Notes under the pieces: model-generated
What the model was told of the DNA's origin: nothing
Seen by the model: the letters and a program-made list of their open reading frames with translations, nothing else
Databases searched by the model: none
Shown: one piece after another, positions 45,099 through 53,520 of the stretch
How the letters are laid out: each line of letters starts with the position of its first letter
How positions within the stretch are numbered: the stretch's first letter is position 1
Position numbers and translations under genes: made by a program
NCBI GenBank assembly: GCA_038040445.1
Contig: JBBPIG010000002.1
Location: 321,847 to 385,846 of the forward strand
Source: Acidobacteriota bacterium
GTDB lineage: Bacteria; Acidobacteriota; Blastocatellia; UBA7656
DNA: 64,000 nucleotides
Direction: 5' to 3'

Positions 45099-45617
45099 TC
45101 ACTTCCTCACGTCGCGAGCCATCTCCCCGGTCACTTCATTGAGCGACAACACCGTTCCCCCGTTCGCGCCAACAAACGTTTCGGCGTCCTCACGCTTCCC
45201 GAACGGCAGGAAGTCCGGTCCCATCGGTCCCTCGACCCTGCTCTTGTAAACAAACTTCGCCTCTCGAGCATCGACCGTTTGCTTTGACTGATAGTCCTTC
45301 ACCGTGATCCGTTCAATGTTAGCGCGATCTTTGTGCGCGTCGCCGGCGTCGTAACTATTCGGAGATGTGTAGAGCGCAAGCATGTCTCCCGGCGATTCAA
45401 ACATCAGCTTCTTTCCATCGTTGTAATAGATCTCAGCCGCCCAATTGTCAGACACATTGACCTTCATACGGCAGACGGGACAATACCCGGAAGTCGCGCC
45501 TGCCGGAACCGCGTCTCCGCGACCGGCCCCACAAGAAGTAAAAAGTAAAAAGGCAAAGGGCAAAAGTAAGAGCGCTCTTCCCTTTTTCCTTTTTACTTTT
45601 GCCTTTTTACTTGTCAT
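45099..45617 (-). CDS. NosL-like copper-binding lipoprotein
   Basis: 172 residues. Lipoprotein signal ending LLFTSCG (lipid Cys 29), then YCPVCRMKV (C46, C49, M51), the copper-binding motif of NosL, with [14 protein letters not shown] and [20 protein letters not shown] further on. NosL supplies Cu(I) to nitrous-oxide reductase; no nos genes are here, so a different copper client is likely, e.g. the six haem/copper proteins (inference). Its ATG overlaps the mnmA stop (ATGA). The signal peptide is encoded by a GGCAAAA-type foldback element. Confidence 0.85.
   Translation of the reverse strand: MTSKKAKVKRKKGRALLLLPFAFLLFTSCGAGRGDAVPAGATSGYCPVCRMKVNVSDNWAAEIYYNDGKKLMFESPGDMLALYTSPNSYDAGDAHKDRANIERITVKDYQSKQTVDAREAKFVYKSRVEGPMGPDFLPFGKREDAETFVGANGGTVLSLNEVTGEMARDVRK
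45534..45613. repeat. Foldback element, (A)GTAAAAAGGCAAA family, encoding a signal peptide
   Basis: Left arm AAGTAAAAAGTAAAAAGGC.. and right arm ..GCCTTTTTACTT pair imperfectly with register slips. The element lies inside the NosL-like CDS and encodes its Lys-rich n-region and hydrophobic core. Related to 2155-2284. Confidence 0.85.
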
Positions 45618-46708
45618 ACGATCCATCCCCCTCCAACCACCGCATCGCCGTCATAGAAGATCGTTGCCTGCCCCGGCGTGATCGCGGCCTGGGGCTCATC
45701 GAACTCGACTCGAACGCGCCCGGTTTCAGTCGGCGTTATCGTAGCCGCTGCGTCATTCGAGCGATAGCGTATGCGCACATTCGCCCGAAGGGGCCGATCA
45801 GGCGGCGCGATCGCAATCCAGTTGACACCCTTCGCACTCAACGACTTTCCATACAACTCGCTCCGCCGGCCAACCACCAATTGATTGCGCGGCACGTCGA
45901 TCTTGACGACATAGAGCGGCTCATTGGACGCGATGCCGATGCCGCGTCGCTGGCCAATCGTGAAGCGGTGCAATCCGGCGTGCTCACCAATCACCTTGCC
46001 GTCCGCAGTCTTGATCTCGCCCGCGGGAACGCTCGGCTCACCCATCTCGTATCGCGCATAGTTCTCGACGAACCGCGCATAGTCGCCGTCAGGTACGAAG
46101 CATATCTCCTGGCTCTCGGGCTTCTCGGCGGTCTCGAGCCCGATGCTTCGCGCGATCTCGCGCACCTCGGACTTGGTGATATCGCCGAGCGGGAATACCG
46201 CGCGCGCAAGCTGCTTTTGCGTCATCTCAAAAAGAAAGTACGACTGATCCTTCGAGAGATCGCGCCCCTTCTTGAGAACGAAGCGCCCGTTCTGTTCATT
46301 GTATTCCACGCGGGCATAGTGGCCGGTCGCGACGCGTTCGGCGCCCACCTCTCGCGCTACGGTAACGAGCCGCGCAAACTTCAGCTTGGTGTTGCACGAC
46401 ACGCACGGGATCGGAGTGCGGCCCGCGAGATAGTCTTCAACAAACGGTCGGACAACCGCGCGCTCAAACTCCTCTTCAAGGTTGAGCACGTAGAAAGGGA
46501 TTCCCAGATCCTGGGCCACGCATCGCGCATCGTAGACGTCCTCGAGCGAACAGCACCGCGAGGGCTGAGGCTCCTCATCGGGAGCAAGCCTCCGCCGCTG
46601 ATTCCACAACTGCATCGTGAAGCCGACGACGTCGTGGCCCTGCCGCTTCAGCATCGCGGCCGCGACCGAACTGTCAACGCCGCCGCTCATTGCTGCTGCT
46701 ATCGTCAT
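45614..46708 (-). CDS. mnmA: tRNA-specific 2-thiouridylase MnmA
   Basis: 364 residues. PP-loop [15 protein letters not shown] (8-14), C105 in [11 protein letters not shown] as catalytic Cys, C203 in [11 protein letters not shown] as second active-site Cys. Thiolates U34 of Lys, Glu and Gln tRNAs using ATP and a sulfur relay. Directly followed by the NosL-like gene, which it overlaps. Confidence 0.97.
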   Translation of the reverse strand: MTIAAAMSGGVDSSVAAAMLKRQGHDVVGFTMQLWNQRRRLAPDEEPQPSRCCSLEDVYDARCVAQDLGIPFYVLNLEEEFERAVVRPFVEDYLAGRTPIPCVSCNTKLKFARLVTVAREVGAERVATGHYARVEYNEQNGRFVLKKGRDLSKDQSYFLFEMTQKQLARAVFPLGDITKSEVREIARSIGLETAEKPESQEICFVPDGDYARFVENYARYEMGEPSVPAGEIKTADGKVIGEHAGLHRFTIGQRRGIGIASNEPLYVVKIDVPRNQLVVGRRSELYGKSLSAKGVNWIAIAPPDRPLRANVRIRYRSNDAAATITPTETGRVRVEFDEPQAAITPGQATIFYDGDAVVGGGWIV

Positions 46709-46861
46709 TGCTTGCCTGATCTTTGCTCGCGCGCTTACGCGATGCTATCATTCCGGTTCGTTATACGCTCAGTTAATAGTGCATGCCGGGCTCAAAGCTA
46801 AGAATTATACACAACGCCGAAGCATCGCGGAAAGGAACGACCGATAATCGCGAGACTCAAC

Positions 46862-47020
46862 CACAAAGGCACGAAGACACTAAGGCACCTGGGAGCGCAG
46901 GCATCCGTGCCTGCCTCGTTTCACTATGGCTATCTTCTTTTCAAAACGCCTCTCGCACAAGAACAAGCAGGCAGGGATGCCTGCGCTCCCAGGTCGTCTT
47001 AGTGTCTTTGTGCCTTTGTG
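46862..47020. repeat. Nested foldback: CTTTGTGCC arms enclosing the GGGAGCGCAGGCATC family
   Basis: Outer arms CACAAAGGCACGAAGACACTAAG / CTTAGTGTCTTTGTGCC.. flank inner arms CCTGGGAGCGCAGGCATC / GATGCCTGCGCTCCCAGG (46889-46907 and 46977-46995). The inner family also occurs alone at 38110-38219. The element ends 18 nt before the cbbQ-like ATG. Confidence 0.95.
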
Positions 47021-47038
47021 TTTGATCCCCAACCTGAT

Positions 47039-47863
47039 ATGACTGCAGATCAAGCCACGGTAGAACAAGCAATAGAGAAACACGTCATCAGCCGGGAACC
47101 ATACTACCTGCCGGCCGGCGAAGAGGTCGGGCTGTTCGAAGCGGCATACCGCGCGAAGCTTCCGGTCATGCTCAAGGGTCCAACCGGCTGCGGCAAGACT
47201 CGGTTCATCGAATACATGGCCTGGCGCTTGAATCGGCCATTGATCACGGTCGCCTGCCACGAAGACTTGTCAGCAACTGACCTCGTGGGCCGCTTCCTGT
47301 TGGAAGGCGACGAGACCGTGTGGCATGATGGACCGCTCACCACCGCAGTCAAGTACGGTGCGATTTGCTACCTTGACGAAGTTGTCGAAGCACGCAAGGA
47401 CACGATAGTTCTCATCCACCCTCTAACGGACGACCGCAGGATCTTGCCGGTCGAAAAACGCGGCACAATACTGCAAGCGCCCGAGGAGTTCATGCTGGTT
47501 GTGTCATACAACCCGGGTTATCAAAGCGTGCTCAAGGATCTGAAGCAATCAACCCGGCAGCGTTTCGTCGGGCTCGAGTTCGATTATCCGCCCGCTCACC
47601 TCGAAGCCGATGTTTTGATGCACGAGGGCAAAGTCGATGCGCAGACCGCGCGCGATCTGGTGTTGATCGGCGAGAAGGTGCGCAATCTGAAAGGCCACGG
47701 GCTCGAGGAAGGCGTATCTACAAGATTGCTGGTCTACGCCGCGCAGCTAGTCAGCAGCGGCATTCATCCCCACCTGGCGTGTGAGGTTGCGATAAGCAGC
47801 CCGATAACGGACGACGTCGAGCTCCAACGCAGCATCCGCGAGATAGTGACTACCGTGATTTGA
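47039..47863 (+). CDS. MoxR-type AAA ATPase, CbbQ/NirQ/NorQ family
   Basis: 274 residues. Walker A GPTGCGKT (47-54), Walker B YLDEV (111-115), [18 protein letters not shown] insertion and a C-terminal [19 protein letters not shown] lid, all CbbQ/NorQ-like. These ATPases act with a VWA partner (CbbO/NorD) to remodel metalloenzymes such as Rubisco or NO reductase. No VWA gene is adjacent, so this is an orphan. An upstream in-frame GTG lies in the foldback element; the ATG at 47039 is preferred. The Shine-Dalgarno is weak. Confidence 0.9.
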   Translation: MTADQATVEQAIEKHVISREPYYLPAGEEVGLFEAAYRAKLPVMLKGPTGCGKTRFIEYMAWRLNRPLITVACHEDLSATDLVGRFLLEGDETVWHDGPLTTAVKYGAICYLDEVVEARKDTIVLIHPLTDDRRILPVEKRGTILQAPEEFMLVVSYNPGYQSVLKDLKQSTRQRFVGLEFDYPPAHLEADVLMHEGKVDAQTARDLVLIGEKVRNLKGHGLEEGVSTRLLVYAAQLVSSGIHPHLACEVAISSPITDDVELQRSIREIVTTVI

Positions 47864-48061
47864 CTCGCGATCGGCTGGTGACTTCCCCGCGCTCGCCTGA
47901 CTCACAGGCAGATCGTCGCCTTTCGCCTGCCGTGGCCCAACCCGAAGTGCGACCGTAGTTGACAGTGATGATAGAATTCCGACCGGCTGCGGGCGCAAGA
48001 AACTTCCCTTACACTGAATCGAACAAGGATGCCCCGAATCAACTGAGGAGGAGGTCGGTCT

Positions 48062-49429
48062 ATGTTGCAGACAAGAGCCAGCCGCTGGACGTTTGGTTTG
48101 TTCGGATGTTTCGCGCTTGCGATTGCGTGTGCCGCCACCGCTAACGCGCAGAACAATCCTCAACCTAGAGTTGTCGGTTTTCCGGTTACGGTCGCCGGTG
48201 GTGCGCCTAGATTGGACCCGACAGCCACGGCGGGCCTCGGGGATAGAGTCAGCGTCCGGGTTGAAGCGTGGCCGTCCTGTTCGGAACCGCAGGCTTCGAT
48301 GCCGGCTCCTCAGAGCGCCGCCAACACGAGTCAACCGGCTTCGCCTCCCAACAACAATTCGGCAAGTCAGACCGGCGATCAAAACAGTGTGCCGTACGGC
48401 GAGGAGCCGAGCTGGATTCCGGGACTCACCCACGCTCAAGTGCTCAAACTCGTCCCTTACTTGAATGCCAGGCCTCTAACCGGCTTATATCCGGAAACCG
48501 TCGATCCCGGAAGCCACACCCTCACCTTTCACCTTAGGCGGACTCCAGCTTCGAAGGAAGCGTGGACTGATTTGCTGAGCAATCCTGGTTTCGAGCCGCG
48601 CGTGATGACATTCAGCGTCGGTCTTGAAGACAAGCAGCAGTTCCCAACTTGCGTAGCCAAATTCAACCTCGTCGTCATTCCGGTAAAATGGTTCGTAGTC
48701 GCAATGGCTCTCTTCCTGGTCGTGCTGTACATCTTCTTTCGACTCGCCGCAGGCACAGCTTTGCTTCGCGATCCAGGCATCAGCCAGGGCTACATGCCCG
48801 GCTTCTCTGTTTTGTGGCGGCGCGGATCCGCGGACACCAGGCTCGGCCCTTTCAGCCTCGCCCGCACTCAGATGGCATTCTGGTTCTTCATGGTCATCGG
48901 CGCTTTCGTTCTCATCTGGATGATTACCGGGAACACCGACACGATAACGGAGGGCGTTCTTGTGCTTATCGGCATCAGCGCAGGCACGGCGCTTGGAGCG
49001 ACGGCAATAGATTCGGGCAAGCGCAATACAACAACGACCCGGCCGCGGCCCGGCGACGAATCGAAGGGCTTGCTCAACGACCTCCTCGGCGACGGGACGG
49101 GCATCACCTTTCACCGTTTTCAGATCGTAGTCTGGACCATCGTACTCGGCCTGGTCTTCGCCAGAAGCGTTATGAGCCATCTGGCAATGCCGGAGTTTGG
49201 CACGAGCCTTCTTACTCTGATGGGGATAAGCTCAGGGACATATCTGGGCATGAAGCTACCGGAACAGCAGGCCCCCGAGTCCCCTCCCGTCGGCGGGCAG
49301 ACACAAAGCGGTGCCGGCGGAGCGGCCGGCAGCCCAGATCAAAAAGACCAGCAAGGTCAGCAGAACGGAGACGAAGCGGATAAGGCCGGGCAAAAGCCTG
49401 AGTCGGCTGAGCAGGCGGCTCAGGGCTGA
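48062..49429 (+). CDS. Unknown membrane protein with duplicated transmembrane module
   Basis: 455 residues. Signal peptide (to TANAQ), an extracytoplasmic domain of ~180 residues, then five membrane helices (~210-233, 275-300, 305-330, 365-385, 393-412) and a polar Gln/Gly-rich tail. The pairs LIGISAGTALGATAI and LMGISSGTYLGMKLP mark an internal duplication of a two-helix unit. I do not recognise the family; no catalytic motif visible. Starts at an ATG after GGAGGAGGTC. Confidence 0.7.
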   Translation: MLQTRASRWTFGLFGCFALAIACAATANAQNNPQPRVVGFPVTVAGGAPRLDPTATAGLGDRVSVRVEAWPSCSEPQASMPAPQSAANTSQPASPPNNNSASQTGDQNSVPYGEEPSWIPGLTHAQVLKLVPYLNARPLTGLYPETVDPGSHTLTFHLRRTPASKEAWTDLLSNPGFEPRVMTFSVGLEDKQQFPTCVAKFNLVVIPVKWFVVAMALFLVVLYIFFRLAAGTALLRDPGISQGYMPGFSVLWRRGSADTRLGPFSLARTQMAFWFFMVIGAFVLIWMITGNTDTITEGVLVLIGISAGTALGATAIDSGKRNTTTTRPRPGDESKGLLNDLLGDGTGITFHRFQIVVWTIVLGLVFARSVMSHLAMPEFGTSLLTLMGISSGTYLGMKLPEQQAPESPPVGGQTQSGAGGAAGSPDQKDQQGQQNGDEADKAGQKPESAEQAAQG

Positions 49430-49577
49430 TAGACACTCCGTTGTAGTTTGCTATCGATAGGAGACCGCGACGCAGTCAGCGCAACCGGCGTGGCGCGCGC
49501 GCGAAAGCCAGGCCCCCCCCGACAACAAGGACCTTTCTAAGACGGTGTATGATGTGTGCGTGCGATGTGATACTCAA

Positions 49578-49695
49578 GCTCGTGGTCGGGAAGGGTGGCT
49601 TGCCCCCGCGTGGTCAATGCTGAGGAATACACCGCTGTGAGTCTAGAAGAGGCTTAGGAGGCAGCGGGGGCAAGCCACCCTTCCCGACCGCGAGC
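49578..49695. repeat. Foldback element with 32-nt arms
   Basis: 49578-49609 and 49664-49695 pair at 31 of 32 positions (core GGGAAGGGTGGCTTGCCC), loop 54 nt. It lies in the 400-bp gap after the membrane protein. Confidence 0.95.
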
Positions 49696-49836
49696 CTGAG
49701 CGAATGGCTATCTTGTAATTGCCGGTCAAAGTGTGCAACTTTGTAGCTGTGTCCTGCGGCCCCTTTTCCGCGTGCAAGCTAGTGGCGCGCCGCCGGCTGA
49801 GCAGGGGCGCAGTCGAGTTGTCGCAGTTGAGTAGTA

Positions 49837-50064
49837 ATGATAAAAGGTCAGAAGGCATGGATCAGGATTCGCGGAGCGCCGGATGACCCTGAGTCGTTCG
49901 ATCTCGCCGTCTGGAACGGAATTGTGTGGGAAGTTCCCCGCGTCAATTCATTGGGCGACACTATTCATATCCAAATCCCTGACTACATTGTTGTTGAGAC
50001 AATGCCTGCCTCGAGTAAGCCTGAAGACCTCTATCGCAAAGTAAAGAGCGAGCGCGAAAGGTGA
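49837..50064 (+). CDS. Small hypothetical protein
   Basis: 75 residues, MIKGQKAWIRIRGAPDDPESFDLAVWNG.. then an alternating strand pattern and charged C-terminus (KVKSERER). No clear Shine-Dalgarno, no recognised domain. The regular strand spacing and low bias suggest a real gene, but weakly. Confidence 0.4.
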   Translation: MIKGQKAWIRIRGAPDDPESFDLAVWNGIVWEVPRVNSLGDTIHIQIPDYIVVETMPASSKPEDLYRKVKSERER

Positions 50065-50214
50065 GGTAGAATCTACCCGCCCATCCGTAGAATTGAAGAT
50101 CCAGCAATGCCACTCGATCCAGAAGCCTCCGTCGTCTGTCGCGGCACAAGCGGCGTTGCCACCGTCCACGAAAAAGCCGACCCGGACCTGGCTACGAAAC
50201 GCAACTCGAGATCC

Positions 50215-53200
50215 TCAAAAACTGACCCGCGCGCCTAACTGAAAAGCCCGCGGGCCGCCGGAGCCAAAGACCTGGCTAAATCGCGCGCCGGGCTGACCGA
50301 ACTCCGCGCTATTGCCGATGTTGCCACTGTAGCCGACCAGGTTGGCAGTGTTCAGAAAATTGAATACCTCGCCCAACACCATGAGGCTCACACGCTCTCT
50401 GCCGAGCGGGAACGTGCGGCTTATGCGCAGGTCCTGCGTGAAGAAGCTGTCGTTGAAAGTATAATCAGCGGGCAGCGTCACACGCGGAGCGGGCTGTCCG
50501 CCGAGGGTTTGTTTGCCGGCAAACTCCTGGTTATAGCTATCGACCAACTGCGCCAGGTCATCACGGTCCCTCCCCCGATTGAACTGATTCACTCTCGTCC
50601 CCGGCAGCAGATCGTTTACGCTGCCGTCGCCGTTGAAATCTACTCCGCTCACAAAGGCCGAGAACGGCGGCCGGCTGTAGGCGGATAAATTGAAGGAGAC
50701 TTGAAACCGCCAGGGCAGGTCGACGAAGCCGGAGAGATTCAGGACGTGGCGCAGATCGGTCGCCAGCGGACCGTAGTTCTCGAACCAGTCGTCGTTGTTG
50801 AATCCAGTGCCAGGTTCCTGGTTACCGGGTCCGTTGCTTCCCTTGAAGCTGCCCAGCGCGTAGGAGACCAGAAACTGTGTCCGGCGCGAGAAGCGCTTTT
50901 CAACTCTCACGAGCAGCCCCTTGTACTGGGCGATGCCTGTGGTGTTGTCAAACGTGATCTGCCCCGCGGAACAGATTGCGGCCAGATCGTTCCGCTGGGT
51001 GGGGGTGCACGACGGAATCACCGGGGTTCGCACACCGTTGATTCGGCGGTTGAAGTGGTTGTAGTCGATTCCTCCGAGGAACGTGTGAAGGAATCGCCGC
51101 CAGGCAAAGTCGGCCGACAGAACCAGATCGCGGGCTATCTCCCGCTGCACGCCTACGTTGAGGTGCAAAGCGTACGGGGCTTCATAAAGCGGATCGTACA
51201 AATTTGAACCCGCCTTGTCGAGATCGAGGTTGCGGAAAGTGAAATCACGGTTGTCCGGGTTGCGTTGTTGCAGCAACTTCGCGCGAATGCCTGGCAGGAT
51301 GTTTTGCAGATCAGCGCCGGTAAAAGCGGTGGGGCTTTGGAAATCCAGCGCCCGGCCATCAAGGAAGATGCCGGTGCCTGAAATATTTGTCCTTCGGCCC
51401 GTACCTGCCGGCGACAGTGCCAGACGCTCTCGTTCTAAATTGAGTCCGTTGAAGCTGACAGGGTCGAAGTAACGGCCCGCGCCCCCACGAATCACCGTCT
51501 TGCCATCACGTGTCGCCGCCCACGCAAATCCTACAGTAGGCGAGAAGTTATCTTTCTGCGCAACAGGAGGACCAAGACCGTCCGGGCCAAGGATCGCCGT
51601 CAAGAGTTTGGGCTTCGAGAGATCTGTATTGAGACTGTTCGGTTCGTAAGACCAGGCCAGACCATAGTTCACAGTCAGGCGCGAGTCGATGCGCCACGTG
51701 TCGGCCGCATAGAGGCGGTAAAGATCCAGATGGCGGCGCTTGCGAAAGTCACGCTGGGGAGTCAAGCCCGGTCCAATGCCGGTCAAGAGACTACGGAGAG
51801 AAAGCCGGAGAATGTCATCTAGCGTCGAGAATGATGACGGCAGAGGAATCTGCGCCGAGGGCGCCGCCGTCGTATTGAACCGCCGCACCTCCTCCGGCGA
51901 ATATAGCTGAATCGTTGCGGGCTCATTAGTGATCAATTGGGTTGAAGTGGCAGCGTGCTCCCAATCAAAGCCGAAGCGGAGACTGTGATTACCGCGCTGC
52001 CACGCCAGGCTCTCGGTCAACTGATAGCGGCGTCCGACGAAAGAAAACCCTCGCGCCTGGCCGAACGATACCTCCGCATCCGCAATGTTGATGCGCGGGA
52101 CTCCCACACCCAAACAACCGGGACAGTCCTCGGCGGTTGCGGGCGTTTCTCCAGTGCTGACGAAAAAGTAAGAGAAGCGCAGATCATTGACGAGGCCAGG
52201 TGACAAGACGCTCGTGATTCCACCAATACTCTGATCCACCCAGTTCTTGACGCGCGACCAGGCCGAAGGCAGCGTATTGCTGTTGCCCTCGTTGGGACCA
52301 AAAAGACTGTTGCCGTCGTGAGTGTAACGGATGAAGGCGTTGTGGTCCTGGTTCAGACGAACATCGAAGCGCACGTTGAATTGATTGCCGAGAAAAGGAC
52401 TGGGAAAGACTCCCCCGAGCGGCGCAAACTCGGAAGTGCGCGGCTGGACCGAGAAGACGCCCCTCTGGTCGTTGCGCTCGTAGCTAGTGAAGAAGAAGGC
52501 GTGGTCGCGGGCGATCGGGCCGCCGAGATGATAGCCGAACTGGCTCCGTTGGAAGAAAGGGTCAGGGTTGTTCGGGTCACGCTGTAGACCTGGGTCGGCG
52601 GCCAGGGTATGGTCTCGATAAAAGTAGAATCCGCTGCCGTGAAACTCGTTGCCGCCGGAGCGCGTCACAATATTGATCGCGCCGTTGGTCGTCAGGCTGG
52701 TCGAAAGATCGAAGTTGACAGTCGAGAGTTGAAACTCCTGCACGACCTCCTGGGAGATTTGCAGGATAGCGCTGAGGTTGCCAATGGTGACGATGTTTGC
52801 GCCGTCTACGGTGACGCGGGTGTTTCCGATGCGCGGGGCTACAAAAACACCTGTGCCGAGCACCGGCACAAAGACGCGGTTGTTCGTGGACGGGGTCGCG
52901 TTGGTCACGCCCGGTTCCAGCTTTGCAAGGTCCAGAAAGTTTCTCCCGTTGAGTGGCAGGTTCTCAATTTGATTGCGGCTGACCAGGCCGCCAACCTGAT
53001 GGCCGTCATAATGGATTAGCGGAGTGACACTGCTGACCGTTATGTTTTCGGTTATCCCGATCTGGACCTGAAGATTGACGGTGGTAGTCGTCCCGGCCTC
53101 GACGGTGGCCGTGCGTTCCAGGACGCTAAACCCCATTGCTTCTGCCGTCACCTGATAATCACCTGGGGGCAGCGCCACCGCGCTGTAATCGCCTTCCGCA

Positions 53201-53382
53201 GAGGTGGTGAGGTTCCTGCTCAGCCCGGTTGCGCGATTGGTGATGGTGATGCGCGCTCCGGCCACGACTGCGCCGGTCGCGTCGGTCACAACTCCGGTGA
53301 TTGTTCCGGTCGGCGCTTGCGCGTGGGCCACACCGACTGTCCCCAACGCCACCAGTAGAAGCATTGATTGAATCTTGCTCAT
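50215..53382 (-). CDS. TonB-dependent receptor with carboxypeptidase-regulatory-like domain (Oar-like)
   Basis: 1055 residues. Signal peptide to AHAQ, then a CarboxypepD-reg-like domain (GTITGVVTDATGAVVAGARITIT..., ~25-110), plug domain (~115-230), and a long beta-barrel ending in ..GARVSF, with the terminal aromatic expected of outer-membrane proteins. Imports or exports large ligands powered by TonB, or acts in surface assembly (Oar); ligand unknown. Ribosome site weak. Preceded by the kinase cluster on the same strand. Confidence 0.92.
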   Translation of the reverse strand: MSKIQSMLLLVALGTVGVAHAQAPTGTITGVVTDATGAVVAGARITITNRATGLSRNLTTSAEGDYSAVALPPGDYQVTAEAMGFSVLERTATVEAGTTTTVNLQVQIGITENITVSSVTPLIHYDGHQVGGLVSRNQIENLPLNGRNFLDLAKLEPGVTNATPSTNNRVFVPVLGTGVFVAPRIGNTRVTVDGANIVTIGNLSAILQISQEVVQEFQLSTVNFDLSTSLTTNGAINIVTRSGGNEFHGSGFYFYRDHTLAADPGLQRDPNNPDPFFQRSQFGYHLGGPIARDHAFFFTSYERNDQRGVFSVQPRTSEFAPLGGVFPSPFLGNQFNVRFDVRLNQDHNAFIRYTHDGNSLFGPNEGNSNTLPSAWSRVKNWVDQSIGGITSVLSPGLVNDLRFSYFFVSTGETPATAEDCPGCLGVGVPRINIADAEVSFGQARGFSFVGRRYQLTESLAWQRGNHSLRFGFDWEHAATSTQLITNEPATIQLYSPEEVRRFNTTAAPSAQIPLPSSFSTLDDILRLSLRSLLTGIGPGLTPQRDFRKRRHLDLYRLYAADTWRIDSRLTVNYGLAWSYEPNSLNTDLSKPKLLTAILGPDGLGPPVAQKDNFSPTVGFAWAATRDGKTVIRGGAGRYFDPVSFNGLNLERERLALSPAGTGRRTNISGTGIFLDGRALDFQSPTAFTGADLQNILPGIRAKLLQQRNPDNRDFTFRNLDLDKAGSNLYDPLYEAPYALHLNVGVQREIARDLVLSADFAWRRFLHTFLGGIDYNHFNRRINGVRTPVIPSCTPTQRNDLAAICSAGQITFDNTTGIAQYKGLLVRVEKRFSRRTQFLVSYALGSFKGSNGPGNQEPGTGFNNDDWFENYGPLATDLRHVLNLSGFVDLPWRFQVSFNLSAYSRPPFSAFVSGVDFNGDGSVNDLLPGTRVNQFNRGRDRDDLAQLVDSYNQEFAGKQTLGGQPAPRVTLPADYTFNDSFFTQDLRISRTFPLGRERVSLMVLGEVFNFLNTANLVGYSGNIGNSAEFGQPGARFSQVFGSGGPRAFQLGARVSF

Positions 53383-53430
53383 CGTCTTACTTCATATAGA
53401 CGTAATAGCGGAACGTAATTCCGCAGAGTT

Positions 53431-53520
53431 ATTCAAAGTTCAGACCTAGAGTTCAGAGTTCGACCTTTAGGTTGCTGGTGCCGCTGGCAAGCTAAAGCTT
53501 GAACTCTGAACTTTGAACCT
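53431..53520. repeat. Foldback element, GTTCAGAG family (copy 2)
   Basis: Right arm CTAAAGCTTGAACTCTGAAC (53492-53511) pairs with the left arm, which has an extra 13-nt repeat unit. Same core as 32792-32908. The right end touches the stop codon of the kinase gene. Confidence 0.85.
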
